NCBI RefSeq assembly: GCF_018777385.1
Contig: NZ_JAFJYB010000001.1
Coordinates: forward strand, 186,001 to 250,000
Origin: Candidatus Symbiopectobacterium endolongispinus
GTDB lineage: Bacteria; Pseudomonadota; Gammaproteobacteria; Enterobacterales; Enterobacteriaceae
DNA length: 64,000 nucleotides
Direction of reading: 5' to 3'
In this document: positions 8,921 through 18,998 of the stretch, piece by piece
Layout of the letters: each line of letters opens with the position of its first letter
Position numbering within the stretch: the stretch's first letter is position 1
The notes under the pieces: generated by a model
Seen by the model: only the letters and a program-made list of their open reading frames with translations
What the model was told of the DNA's origin: nothing
The model's database searches: none
Translations under genes and position numbers: made by a program

Positions 8921-11900
8921 ATGAAGAGAGAATGGCGTAAACAGTTTGCCTGTTGTATCGGCATGATGATGATGTTGCTGCTGAGTGGTGTGTCCGCAGC
9001 GTGGGCGAGAACCGCAGGGTGGCGTCCTTTGGAACAGGTTATTCGCAAGGGAGAAAACGATCCGCGTAATTATCAGGCGATCACGTTGGATAACGGCATG
9101 ACGGTATTGCTGGTGTCCGATCCTCAGGCAACTCGTTCGTTAGCATCGCTGGCGCTGCCTATCGGTTCACTCGACGATCCCAACAGCCAATTGGGATTGG
9201 CCCACTATCTGGAACACATGGTTCTGATGGGTTCCAAACGCTATCCGCAGGCGGATGCGTTAGCTGAATTCCTTAAAAAACACGGTGGTAGCCACAATGC
9301 GAGCACTGCGCCGTACCGTACTGCCTATTACCTGGAGGTCGAAAATGTGGCATTACAGCCCGCGCTCGATCGCCTGGCGGATGCCATTGCTGAGCCGTTG
9401 CTCGATCCGATAAATGCCGATCGCGAACGCAATGCTGTCAATGCTGAATTAACCATCGCGCGATCGCGCGATGGGCACCACATGGTACAGGTGGGTGCAG
9501 AAACCTTAAATCCGGCGCATCCGGCATCACGTTTTTCTGGTGGGAATCTGGAAACGCTTAAGGACAAGCCTGGCAGCAAGTTACATGACGAACTGTTGGC
9601 GTTCTATCAGCGTTACTACTCGGCGAACTTGATGAAAGGCGTGATTTACAGCAATCAACCCTTGCCTGAATTGGCGAAAATGGCGGTAGAGACCTTCGGG
9701 CGCATCGCCAACCGTCAGGCTAAGATACCTGTTATCACTGCGCCGTCAGTGACGGACGATCAGCGCGGTATCATTATTCATTACGTGCCGGCGCAGTCGC
9801 GCAAGCAATTGCGTATCGAGTTTAGCGGCTATGTCATGGAACAGACCGATCCTACCAGTCAGGCATTCCGCAGCCAAACCAATACCTATATCAGCTATTT
9901 GATTGGCAATCGCAGCCAAAATACGTTGTCGGACTGGTTGCAAAAGCAAGGGTTGATAGAGTCTTTGGGCGCAGGCGCTGACCCTATTCTCGATCGTAAC
10001 GGTGGCCTGTTCACTATCTCTGTCACTCTGACCGATAAAGGCCTTGAGCAGTATGACGTGGTGGTGACTGCCATTTTCCATTATCTGCAATTGTTGCAGT
10101 GCAGCAGGAAGGCATCCAGCAGCGCTATTTTGATGAAATTTCCCGCGTGATGGCGCTCGATTTCCGCTATCAGTCCGTTAAGCGCGACATGGGCTATATC
10201 GAATGGTTGGTGGATACTATGATGCGCGTGCCAGTGGAACATACGCTGGATGCCGCCTATCTGGCCGATCGCTTTAATCCCGATGCGATTAAGCAACGTT
10301 TGGCCAGCATGACGCCGGAGCGTGCGCGCATCTGGCTGATAAGCCCTGATGCGCCTCACAACAAGGAGGCTTATTTTGTTAATGCGCCGTATCAGGTGGA
10401 CAAAATAGCCCCGGCGCAGTTTACCTTCTGGCAAACGTTGGGCGAAAAAATGGCGCTCTCGTTGCCGACGCCAAATCCGTATATCCCCACGGATTTCTCG
10501 CTGATCAAGCGCGGCGAAGTGCAGAACTACCCGAAAATGGTGTTACAGCAGCCGGGGCTTCGTGTGCTCTATATGCCGAGTCGCTATTTTGCCGATGAAC
10601 CGAAAGCAAACGTCACGGTGTTGTTGCGTAACCCGTTGGCGCAGGATACGGCGCGCCATCAGGTGATGTTCCAGCTTAATGACTATCTGGCGGGCTTAGC
10701 GCTGGATGAGTTGAGCTATCAAGCTTCGATAGGGGGGATCAGCTTCTCTACCCGTGGGAATGATGGGCTAACCATCAACGCCAATGGCTATACGCAGCAT
10801 TTGCCTAAGCTCATGTTGGCGCTGGTCGAAGGGTACGCAAGCTATACGGCGACGCCTGCACAGTTGGAGCAGGCCAAATCCTGGTATATCCAGCAGTTGG
10901 ACGCCGCTGAAAATGCCAAAGCGTATGAGCAGGCGCTGGAGCCTATTCAGGCGATCTCTTCTCTGCCTTATACCGAGCGAGAAGAGCGGCGCGCTCTGCT
11001 TAAAGATATTTCGCTGGACGATGTCATGGCCTTCCGTGATGCGTTGTTGCGTGATGCCGCACCGGAAATGCTGGCAGTCGGTAACCTCACCGAAGGTCAG
11101 GTGACGAAACTGGCGCAGGATATCAAAGCGCGTCTGACCTGTTCAGGGCAAATCTGGTGGCGTTCCCCGAGTGTGGAAGTCGCGCGTACCCAGCTTGCCA
11201 ACCTGCAACGTGCGGGGAGCAGCACCGATTCTGCGTTAGCTGCGGTGTATATCCCCACCGGTTACGGTGAAGTGCAGGGCATGGCGTACAGTTCGCTGCT
11301 CAATCAGATCATTCAGCCCTGGTTCTATAACCAACTGAGAACGGAAGAGCAGCTCGGCTATGCGGTGTTCTCCTTCCCGACCATTGTTGGCCGCCAGTTC
11401 GGTATAGGATTCTTGCTGCAAAGCAACAGCCAGCAGCCTGCTTACCTGTATCAGCGTTATCTGGATTTCTTCCAGAAAGCCAAGCCGCGCCTGCGTGCCA
11501 TCAAAGCCGATGAGTTTGAACAGTACAAGCAGGCGTTGATTACTGAACTGAGTCAGCGTCCACAAACGATGAACGAAGAGGTTGGCCGGTTGCGTAACGA
11601 TCTCGATCGTGAAAACTTTGCCTTCAACACTCGTGAAAAACTGATTGAGGCGCTTAAACCGCTGACGGTTGACCAACTTGCACGCTTCTTCGAACAGGCT
11701 CTGGCACCACAGGGGCTGGCTGTGTTGTCGCAAATCTCGGGCAGCCACCACGGTAAGGCTGATTACGCTGCGCCGAAAGGTTGGACGCTTTATCCCAATG
11801 CTTCAACGCTGCAACAGACATTGCCAGTCAAACAACGGGTGATTGATAAACCGCGTAGCGGTGTGTTGTCTGCCGAAAAAGTCTCGGCGGTTGAGAAAAA

Positions 11901-11928
11901 AAACGTGGTTGAGAAGGTTGCTCCATGA
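8921..11928 (+). pseudogene. ptrA: Pitrilysin (protease III), frameshifted by a 5-bp tandem duplication
   Basis: Periplasmic zinc metalloprotease of the M16 family. The ATG at 8921 begins a signal peptide ending near SAAWA. The inverted zinc motif HYLEH lies in LAHYLEHMVLMG, with the downstream ENAV-like RNAVNAE segment. The frame breaks at 10095-10104, where TGCAG is repeated twice in tandem. Removing one copy rejoins LQLLQ to QEGIQQRYFDE, gives exactly 1001 codons, and matches E. coli PtrA (962 aa) on both sides. As it stands, translation would stop shortly after residue 400, leaving the M16 N-terminal half without its partner half. The 3' end overlaps the recB start by 4 bp (ATGA), so the break may reduce translational coupling into recB. 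Confidence 0.93.
10095..10104 (+). repeat. 5-bp perfect tandem duplication disrupting ptrA
   Basis: TGCAG occurs twice back to back. Deleting one unit restores the ptrA reading frame and the family alignment, so the second copy is very likely the causative mutation (net +5). Confidence 0.85.
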
Positions 11929-14900
11929 GTCAGGATACGCCGCATACGCTTGATGTGCTCACGCTCCCCCTGTTTGGGGAGCGGTTGATAGAAGCGTCTG
12001 CCGGTACGGGTAAAACCTATACGCTGGCGGGGCTCTATCTGCGCCTGTTATTGGGGCTGGGCGGCGCGGCGGCGTATCCTAAACCTCTGTTGGTGGAAGA
12101 GATCCTGGTAGTGACCTTTACGGAGGCGGCCACAGAGGAACTGCGCGATCGTATTCGCGCCAACATTCATGCATTGCGTCTGGCTTGCCTGTGTGGCAAA
12201 AGTGACGATGCGCTTTTTTCGGCGTTGCTGGCGCTACTGCCTGATAAGCCGTCGGCAGCACAACTGTTGCTCGATGCTGAGCGACAAATGGATGAAGCCG
12301 CCATCTACACTATCCATGGCTTTTGTCAGCGTATGCTCGGAAGCCATGCCTTTGAGTCCGGTTCGCTGTTTGATCAAGAGCTGATCGAAGATGAACAGCT
12401 TCTTACCCGGCAGGCCTGTGCCGATTTCTGGCGGCGTTACTGTTATCCCTTGCCGTTCGATGTAGTCAGCGTTATTTGTCAACTCTGGAGTGGGCCGGAT
12501 GCGTTACAGCGCGAACTTGCCCCCTATTTACAGGGCGAAGCACCACAACTGCATAACCCACCCGCACCAGATGAGACGTTGTTACAGCGTCATCAGCAGA
12601 TTCTGGCGCGCATTGATGATATCAAGCAGCAGTGGCGGCAGGTGGCAGCGCAGGTGGAGAAGTGCATTCTCGAATCGGATGTAGACAAGCGCAGCTACAG
12701 TAACCGTTATCTACCGGGCTGGGTAGAAAGCGTTAGCTTTTGGGCCGAAGCGCAAACCACCGACTATGCCTTGCCAAAAGCGCTGGAGCGGTTCACACAA
12801 TCTACGTTGAACGAGAAAACCAAAAAGGGTGCGCCCCCTGTGCTTCCGGTGTTTTCGGCGATTGAAACGCTGCTTTCCACGCCGTTGTCGCTACGCGATA
12901 TTGTTATCGATCGGGCGTTGCATGATATTCGCGCAACGGTGCGTAGCGAAAAATTGCGCCGCGCAGCCTTGGGATTTGACGACCTGCTAAGCCGTCTGGA
13001 TGAGGCGCTGCGCCAGCCGCTGGGTGAGCAACTGGCAGCCGCGATACGTCGGCGCCATCCGGTGGCGATGATCGATGAGTTCCAGGATACCGACCCGCAG
13101 CAGTATCGTATTTTCCGCGCCATCTATGGTGAACAGCCCAACAGCGGCATGTTGCTGATCGGCGATCCGAAGCAAGCTATCTACGCGTTTCGCGGTGCGG
13201 ATATTTTCACTTATATGCGGGCGCGTGCCGATGTTAAGGCACACTACACGTTGGAAACCAACTGGCGTTCTTCCCATGAGATGGTCAGCGGTGTGAACCG
13301 CCTGTTTCAATGCGTCGATAATCCATTTATTTTTTCGGCGATCCCTTTTCTGCCGGTTAAGCCTGCACCGAATAAACAGGGGCTGCGTTTTGAGCTGGAC
13401 GGTGTGTCGCAGCCCACACTGCAATTTTCTCTGTCGGGTTCTGTGGTATTGGGGACGGGGGAGTATCGGCAACTGATGGCACAGCAGTGCGCCATGCAAA
13501 TTCGCGACTGGTTGCAAGCAGGTCAACGCCGTACTGCCTGGCTGGATAATGGTCGCGAGCGTTCTCCTGTGCAGGCATCGGATATTTGTGTTTTGGTACG
13601 CAGCCGCCATGAAGCCGCATTGGTGCGTGATGCGCTGCGCCGTCTTGCCATTCCTTCCGTCTATCTCTCCAACCGTGACAGCGTATTTAACACCCCAGAG
13701 GCACGTGAGGTGCTGTGGTTGTTACAAGCCGTGCTGGCCCCAGAACAGGAACGCACGTTGCGCAGCGCACTGGCGACCGCATTACTGGGATTCAGCGCGC
13801 AGCAGATTGATGCGCTAAACCAGAGTGAGGCAGAGTGGGATGCGCAGGTCGATACCTTTGCCGCGTTTCGTGATCTTTGGTTACGACGGGGCGTACTCCC
13901 GATGCTGCGCTCGCTCATGTCGCATTATAGTTTGGCGGAAAATCTACTAGCTAGCCGTGAGGGTGAACGCCGGTTAACCGATTTCTTGCACCTGGGCGAG
14001 CTGCTGCAACACGCCGGGGCCACGCTCGAAAGCGAGCATGCGCTGGTGCGCTGGTTGTCGCAGCAGATTTTGCAGCCCAATCCACAGGCTGACAACCAGC
14101 AACTGCGGTTAGAGAGCGATCGCCATCTGGTGCAAATTGTCACCATCCATAAATCCAAAGGGCTGGAATATCCGCTGGTTTTGTTGCCGTTTATTTGTCA
14201 CTTTCGCCCTCAGACTGATGGCATTTATCATGACAGGCGTACCTTTCAGGCACTGCTCGACGTCAATAGTGGGGAAGAAAGCCAGCAGTTGGCTGAGGAA
14301 GAGCGACTGGCGGAAGATTTACGGCTGTTGTACGTGGCGCTTACGCGGTCGATTTACCACTGTAGCGTGGGGGTGGCACCGCTACAGCGCACCCGACGCA
14401 AAAGTGAAACGACTGACATGCACCTCAATGCGCTCGGCTATTTGCTGCAACGCGGCAAGGAGGCGGATGCGGATACCCTGGTTGTTGCACTGCATGCCTT
14501 GGAGGGCGATGGCGTGGCGATAAACGCTGTGCGTGAATGGGATGGCATTCCCTGGCAAGATAACGTGGACAAGCCAGCAATACTGCGCGCCAGTGAATGT
14601 AAGCGCCCGCTTACTAATAATTGGCGAGTGACCAGCTATTCTGGTTTACAACAGCATGGCGCTCAACAACATCCTCTACAACTGAGTGGGACAATGGCGC
14701 AAGAGCTGTTTCCCCGCCTGGACGTTGATGCTGCGTTGGACCCGTGCAACCTTGTCCCTGAAGAGAGTGAGCGAGCGCTCACCCCGCATACCTTCCACAA
14801 AGGTGCAGGGCCGGGAACCTTTTTGCATAGTCTGTTTGAGACATTGGATTTTACCCACCACGTCAGCGTTGAATGGCTGGAAGAGCAGTTGATAGCGCAT

Positions 14901-15530
14901 GGCATGGCAAGTGGGTGGGCACCTACTTTGCAGGTGTGGTTTTCGGCTCTACTGCATGCGCCGCTGAATGCGGATATGACCGCTTCTGACGCCCCATTGA
15001 CGTTGGCAAGCGTACCCACACAGCAGCGAATTGCCGAGCTGACTTTTTATCTGCCAATAGATGTCCCGCTACAGGCAACCGCGCTGGATGCTCTGGCAAA
15101 ACGTTACGATCCGCTGTCAGCTAATTGCCCGCCACTCTCCTTTCAGCAGGTGCAGGGGATGTTAAAAGGCTTTATCGATCTGGTTTTTTGCTGGCAGGGA
15201 CGCTATTACCTGCTGGATTATAAGTCGAACTGGCTGGGAGAAAGCGCCAGTTCTTACACGCAGCCAGCCATGCAAGCGGCAATGATGGCGCATCGCTATG
15301 ATTTGCAGTATCAGCTTTATACGCTGGCTCTGCATCGCTATCTGCGCCATCGGGTGCCGGATTATGATTACGATCGCCACATTGGTGGCGCTATCTACCT
15401 GTTTTTGCGCGGTGTCGATTCGGTTTTCCCCTCGAATGGTATTTTCACCCAGCGTCTGCCGAGAGCCTTTGTAGAGCACCTCGATCGTTTGTTCAGCGGT
15501 GAAGTGGCACTGTCAGGAGAACGTCTATGA
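11925..15530 (+). CDS. recB: Exodeoxyribonuclease V beta subunit RecB
   Basis: The 3'-5' helicase and nuclease subunit of RecBCD. The 1201-aa product (1180 in E. coli) has the Walker A motif ASAGTGKT at residues 24-31, the superfamily 1 helicase motif II in AMIDEFQDTDPQQY, GDPKQAIYAFRGAD, and the late helicase motifs TIHKSKGLEYPLV and LLYVALTRS. The C-terminal nuclease domain has GTFLHSLFE and LLDYKSNW, placing the catalytic Asp and Lys at residues 1098 and 1100 (1080 and 1082 in E. coli). Start and stop overlap ptrA and recD by 4 bp each. Intact. Confidence 0.98.
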   Translation: MSQDTPHTLDVLTLPLFGERLIEASAGTGKTYTLAGLYLRLLLGLGGAAAYPKPLLVEEILVVTFTEAATEELRDRIRANIHALRLACLCGKSDDALFSALLALLPDKPSAAQLLLDAERQMDEAAIYTIHGFCQRMLGSHAFESGSLFDQELIEDEQLLTRQACADFWRRYCYPLPFDVVSVICQLWSGPDALQRELAPYLQGEAPQLHNPPAPDETLLQRHQQILARIDDIKQQWRQVAAQVEKCILESDVDKRSYSNRYLPGWVESVSFWAEAQTTDYALPKALERFTQSTLNEKTKKGAPPVLPVFSAIETLLSTPLSLRDIVIDRALHDIRATVRSEKLRRAALGFDDLLSRLDEALRQPLGEQLAAAIRRRHPVAMIDEFQDTDPQQYRIFRAIYGEQPNSGMLLIGDPKQAIYAFRGADIFTYMRARADVKAHYTLETNWRSSHEMVSGVNRLFQCVDNPFIFSAIPFLPVKPAPNKQGLRFELDGVSQPTLQFSLSGSVVLGTGEYRQLMAQQCAMQIRDWLQAGQRRTAWLDNGRERSPVQASDICVLVRSRHEAALVRDALRRLAIPSVYLSNRDSVFNTPEAREVLWLLQAVLAPEQERTLRSALATALLGFSAQQIDALNQSEAEWDAQVDTFAAFRDLWLRRGVLPMLRSLMSHYSLAENLLASREGERRLTDFLHLGELLQHAGATLESEHALVRWLSQQILQPNPQADNQQLRLESDRHLVQIVTIHKSKGLEYPLVLLPFICHFRPQTDGIYHDRRTFQALLDVNSGEESQQLAEEERLAEDLRLLYVALTRSIYHCSVGVAPLQRTRRKSETTDMHLNALGYLLQRGKEADADTLVVALHALEGDGVAINAVREWDGIPWQDNVDKPAILRASECKRPLTNNWRVTSYSGLQQHGAQQHPLQLSGTMAQELFPRLDVDAALDPCNLVPEESERALTPHTFHKGAGPGTFLHSLFETLDFTHHVSVEWLEEQLIAHGMASGWAPTLQVWFSALLHAPLNADMTASDAPLTLASVPTQQRIAELTFYLPIDVPLQATALDALAKRYDPLSANCPPLSFQQVQGMLKGFIDLVFCWQGRYYLLDYKSNWLGESASSYTQPAMQAAMMAHRYDLQYQLYTLALHRYLRHRVPDYDYDRHIGGAIYLFLRGVDSVFPSNGIFTQRLPRAFVEHLDRLFSGEVALSGERL

Positions 15531-17395
15531 TGGGGTTGCTGGCGACGGCGATGGAGCGCCAACTGCTGCGCCCGCTGGATGTACAGTTCGCGCGTATGCT
15601 GGCCGATGGACAGCCCGCACCGGTGCAACTGGCTACGGCGTTGGTGAGCGCGGCGTCGGGTGCGGGCAACGTCTGTTTACCGTTGACGGAATTGCACCCT
15701 GATTTCCTGTTTGATGGTCGCGATCCTGCACTGGCGCACGCGTTGTGGGATCTCGCAGGGCTACCGGACAGCGCGGCGTGGCAGCAAGGCCTGCTGGCTT
15801 CACCAGCCGTGGGCGATGGCCGTGAGACAACGCCGCTGGTATTGCAGTACCAACGGCTTTATTTGCAACGCAATTGGCTGAGTGAAGTGCGGGTAGCGGC
15901 CTTTTTTGCCGGAAATCATGTCGTCGATATTCACACCGATCCCCTTGCCGTACGTCGCGTGTTAGACCGCTTGTTTTCACCGCTTGATGCCGAGGTAGAT
16001 TGGCAAAAAGTGGCTGCCGCCGTAGCGCTGACGCGTCGTGTCTCGGTGATTTCCGGCGGGCCGGGTACGGGAAAAACCACGACGGTAGCCAAACTGCTAG
16101 CCGCCATGCTGTTGCTGCATGAAGGGGACAAACCGTTGCGCATTCAACTGGCAGCCCCGACGGGAAAAGCAGCCGCGCGTTTGACGGAATCGCTGCGCAG
16201 TGCGTTAAGCAAACTGCCGCTGGAAGAGGCGCAACAGCGTCATTTGCCGCGGGAAGCAACCACGCTGCACCGCCTGTTGGGCGCAGTGCCTGACAGTCAA
16301 CGCTTGCGTTATCACCAGGGCAATCCGCTCCATCTCGATGTGCTGGTGGTGGATGAAGCCTCGATGGTGGATCTGCCGATGATGGCAAATCTGGTATTGG
16401 CACTGCCAGCTACGGCACAGGTGATTTTCCTGGGCGATCGCGATCAACTGGCCTCCGTTGAGGCCGGGGCGGTATTGGGCGATATTTGTCGCTTTGCCGC
16501 TCGAGGCTATAGCGCTCAGCGGGTTGAGGAACTCGAACAACTGACGGGCTACCGGTTGGTAGCGTCATCCGACGTGAGTCCTGCGGTGGCAGACAGTTTG
16601 TGCCTGCTGCAAAAGAGCTACCGATTCGATCAGCACTCTGGCATTGGCATCGTGGCGCGAGCAGTAAACAGTGGTGAGGAACGTCAGGTTCGACAGGTGT
16701 TGCAGGATGAACATGACGATCTGCACTGCCTGCCGTTGGCGCTGGAAGAGGATTACCAGCAGATGTTGGCGCAGTGTGTGGCGGGGTATAGCGACTATTT
16801 GCAGGCGGTAGCACAGGGGCAGGATGCTTCACAGGTGCTGGCGGCATTTAACCGTTTTCGTTTATTGTGCGCGCTGCGTGACGGCGCGCTGCGTGACGGC
16901 CCGTTTGGCGTCGCCGGTTTGAATGGGCGTATTGAGCAGGTGCTGCAACAAGCTGGGTTGATTCATCGAAGCCGTAATCCGACGAATCCTTGGTACTCCG
17001 GCCGACCGGTAATGATTGCACGTAATGATGCGTTGCTTGGCGTGTTTAACGGCGACATCGGGATCACCATGCCAAATGAGGCGGGCGAACTGCGCGTTTA
17101 CTTCCAACTGCCCGATGGGCAGATGAAACCGGTCAGCCCGAGTCGCTTGCCGCCGCATGAAACCGCCTACGCCATGACGGTGCATAAATCTCAAGGATCG
17201 GAGTTCGATCATACCGCACTGGTGTTGCCGAACGCCTTTCTGCCGGTGTTGACGCGCGATTTGGTGTACACCGCGGTTACGCGCGCGCGTACGCAACTGT
17301 CACTCTACGCGGAGATAAGCATCTTGTGCCGCGCGGTGAGAACGCCAACGCGTCGCTTCAGCGGGCTGGAAATACGTATCCTCGCCGGTGGCTGA
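15527..17395 (+). CDS. recD: Exodeoxyribonuclease V alpha subunit RecD
   Basis: The 5'-3' helicase subunit of RecBCD. The 622-aa product (608 in E. coli) has Walker A in SGGPGTGKTTT at about residues 176-186, Walker B VVDEASMVD, GDRDQLASVEAGAVLGD, and the final motifs AMTVHKSQGSEFDH and VYTAVTRARTQL. It contains an in-frame 15-bp tandem duplication giving ALRDGALRDG where E. coli has a single ALREG; this sits in a surface segment before the last helicase motifs and keeps the frame. The start ATG overlaps the recB stop. The gene ends head-on with the next minus-strand gene, overlapping it by 38 bp. Confidence 0.97.
   Translation: MMGLLATAMERQLLRPLDVQFARMLADGQPAPVQLATALVSAASGAGNVCLPLTELHPDFLFDGRDPALAHALWDLAGLPDSAAWQQGLLASPAVGDGRETTPLVLQYQRLYLQRNWLSEVRVAAFFAGNHVVDIHTDPLAVRRVLDRLFSPLDAEVDWQKVAAAVALTRRVSVISGGPGTGKTTTVAKLLAAMLLLHEGDKPLRIQLAAPTGKAAARLTESLRSALSKLPLEEAQQRHLPREATTLHRLLGAVPDSQRLRYHQGNPLHLDVLVVDEASMVDLPMMANLVLALPATAQVIFLGDRDQLASVEAGAVLGDICRFAARGYSAQRVEELEQLTGYRLVASSDVSPAVADSLCLLQKSYRFDQHSGIGIVARAVNSGEERQVRQVLQDEHDDLHCLPLALEEDYQQMLAQCVAGYSDYLQAVAQGQDASQVLAAFNRFRLLCALRDGALRDGPFGVAGLNGRIEQVLQQAGLIHRSRNPTNPWYSGRPVMIARNDALLGVFNGDIGITMPNEAGELRVYFQLPDGQMKPVSPSRLPPHETAYAMTVHKSQGSEFDHTALVLPNAFLPVLTRDLVYTAVTRARTQLSLYAEISILCRAVRTPTRRFSGLEIRILAGG
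16871..16900 (+). repeat. 15-bp perfect tandem duplication inside recD
   Basis: GCGCTGCGTGACGGC occurs twice in direct succession, encoding ALRDG ALRDG. Both copies are identical at all 15 bases, which implies a recent event. It is in frame and adds five residues. Confidence 0.95.
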
Positions 17396-17969
17396 TCGTT
17401 AAAAATCCAGCTCTACCAGGAATTGGCGGGCTATGAAGCATCAGCTTGCCCTGCTTGGTTATGCGAAACGTGGCGGAATAACGCGTTTTGGTACTGCCGG
17501 CGATCAGGTTGTCCGCTTCGCTAAAGGCAAAGCGCAGCGAAGCATTGTTGGCCCAAGGTGCTAGCTGGGTTAAGCGGTAGGTGAAATAGACCGCATTTAT
17601 CCCCTGTGCGACGGGCTCAACCGTGATGATGCTGTTAAGTTCCATGCGGCCAAAGCAGAGATCGCCTGCGGTGCGCCACATTGGTTCGGCCTCCGGCGTT
17701 AACTGATAGACAATGTTCTCTCCCTGGCGAGTCTCCCGTGCCAATCCCGCATCTACGAGTGCCTGCATGCGCCCGGTGATCCAGGGCGCATCCTGGGCGT
17801 GGCTATATACTACTGGCCATTGCTTTACGCCGAGGCAATGCGCAGGCTCTGCGGAAAAATAGTCACGTAATGCCCGCTGATAGTCACTGTTTGTCGGCTG
17901 GGCCCAGAGGCTGCTTGGGAACAGTGCTACCCAGGACAATAAAAGGAGCAGCGCGTATTTATGGTTCAT
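17358..17969 (-). CDS. Exported protein of unknown function, two-cysteine, partner of the FGE-like protein
   Basis: I do not recognise a family. The 203-aa product begins with a clear Sec signal peptide (MNHKY, then a run of leucines, cleavage likely after SLWA), so it is periplasmic or secreted. It has two cysteines, at residues 45 and 105, which could form a disulfide. Residues 68-97 (MQALVDAGLARETRQGENIVYQLTPEAEP) resemble the wing of a winged-helix fold, unexpected for an exported protein. The start codon overlaps the end of the upstream FGE-like gene by 11 bp, so the two are almost certainly co-translated and act together. The 3' end overlaps recD by 38 bp on the opposite strand. Confidence 0.8.
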   Translation of the reverse strand: MNHKYALLLLLSWVALFPSSLWAQPTNSDYQRALRDYFSAEPAHCLGVKQWPVVYSHAQDAPWITGRMQALVDAGLARETRQGENIVYQLTPEAEPMWRTAGDLCFGRMELNSIITVEPVAQGINAVYFTYRLTQLAPWANNASLRFAFSEADNLIAGSTKTRYSATFRITKQGKLMLHSPPIPGRAGFLTISHRRGYVFPAR

Positions 17970-18825
17970 GCAGTGTCCTTACCAGGCGAAAACCGATATC
18001 TGACATCATAAAACCCGGCGTATGTGCATCACACCCGCTGCGCAGGTTTCCTTGTGTCATATAGCTCCCGCCACAGAACAGGTAGAGCGTTTTACCGCCT
18101 TCAACCACAACGGTATCGTTAAGCCACTGAGACACATTACCGCTCATGTCATACAGCCCGAGAGCATTAGGACGTTTTGATGCGACGGGGCGAGTACCGA
18201 ACGTGGTAGCCTCCTGAGAGGCGAAATGGGCAACGGTCTCTGGCGTATTACTGCCAGCATAATAGAAGCCATAGGTTCCGTTCGCCAAACCGGGAGCGCC
18301 GCCTCTGGCCGCCACCACCCATTCATTGCGTGATGGCAAACGGTAGCCTGAGGCATGAGGATCGGTGCTAATGGTCTGTTCTGCGTCTGGCTCACGCTGC
18401 TGTTTAAGTGGTTGCCCATCGCTGGCTAAATAGTAGGGCGTTAATCCCTGGCGAATACTCAAGGCATTGGCAAAAATAATAACATCCCACCAGGAGACAT
18501 TGGTGACAGGATGCTTGCCACCGTCTTGTTCGGGCGCGAGACAATCTTCGACGTGTGCGCCGTTGCATCCACCATCAATCATGTAGCCTTGCTCTGTCGC
18601 CCATGCCAGCAGATCGTGATAGAAGCGATAGGTGACTGCGGTAGTCATGATGTTATAAGCGGCAAGCGAGATGTTGGCGTGCTCGGCGTAGGCGTGCTGA
18701 CCAAAAACCGGACCAACGTAATAGTGGCCTGTTTTGACAGTAATTTCGTCAATGTGCAGCAGCCTGGCGCAAGCGGCCTGAAACATCAGCCCCATGCCGA
18801 GCAGCATAAAGAGTGCTTTGCTCAT
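17959..18825 (-). CDS. Exported formylglycine-generating-enzyme-like (SUMF1 domain) protein without the catalytic cysteines
   Basis: The 288-aa product has an N-terminal hydrophobic signal segment (MSKALFMLLGMGLMFQAAC) and a SUMF1/FGE-type C-type-lectin-like fold: GYRLPSRNEWVVAARGG around residue 160, NALGLYDMSGNVSQW, then CGGSYMTQGNLRSGC and DIGFRLVR at the end. In true formylglycine-generating enzymes the segment after GGSYM carries two catalytic cysteines; here those positions are not Cys, so sulfatase activation is unlikely. A structural, binding or toxin-related role is possible. Whether the Cys near residue 19 is a lipobox is doubtful because the preceding residues are QAA. It heads a two-gene unit with the overlapping 203-aa exported protein. 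Confidence 0.82.
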   Translation of the reverse strand: MSKALFMLLGMGLMFQAACARLLHIDEITVKTGHYYVGPVFGQHAYAEHANISLAAYNIMTTAVTYRFYHDLLAWATEQGYMIDGGCNGAHVEDCLAPEQDGGKHPVTNVSWWDVIIFANALSIRQGLTPYYLASDGQPLKQQREPDAEQTISTDPHASGYRLPSRNEWVVAARGGAPGLANGTYGFYYAGSNTPETVAHFASQEATTFGTRPVASKRPNALGLYDMSGNVSQWLNDTVVVEGGKTLYLFCGGSYMTQGNLRSGCDAHTPGFMMSDIGFRLVRTLHEP

Positions 18826-18998
18826 GGTATTCCTGTACCGGTGTTACTGTCCTGTATGGCCATTGTGGTGGCCGGGCAGTGACGTGCATTACGCGAGCAT
18901 TCTACGCGCTGAGGCGCGATAAGTCTCTGCACGATTGCTCTGGGGGGAGATAATGGCAACGCCGGTATACAGTTGCATACCGGCGTGATACGAGAGGA

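Noticed and set aside
12987..13610. Long antisense open frame inside recB, and similar long frames opposite recC, recD and others
   Set aside because: They lie entirely opposite well-supported genes, have no recognisable domain, and reflect the GC bias of third codon positions.
17959..18825. Functional formylglycine-generating enzyme
   Set aside because: The two active-site cysteines after the GGSYM segment are missing and no sulfatase gene is nearby.
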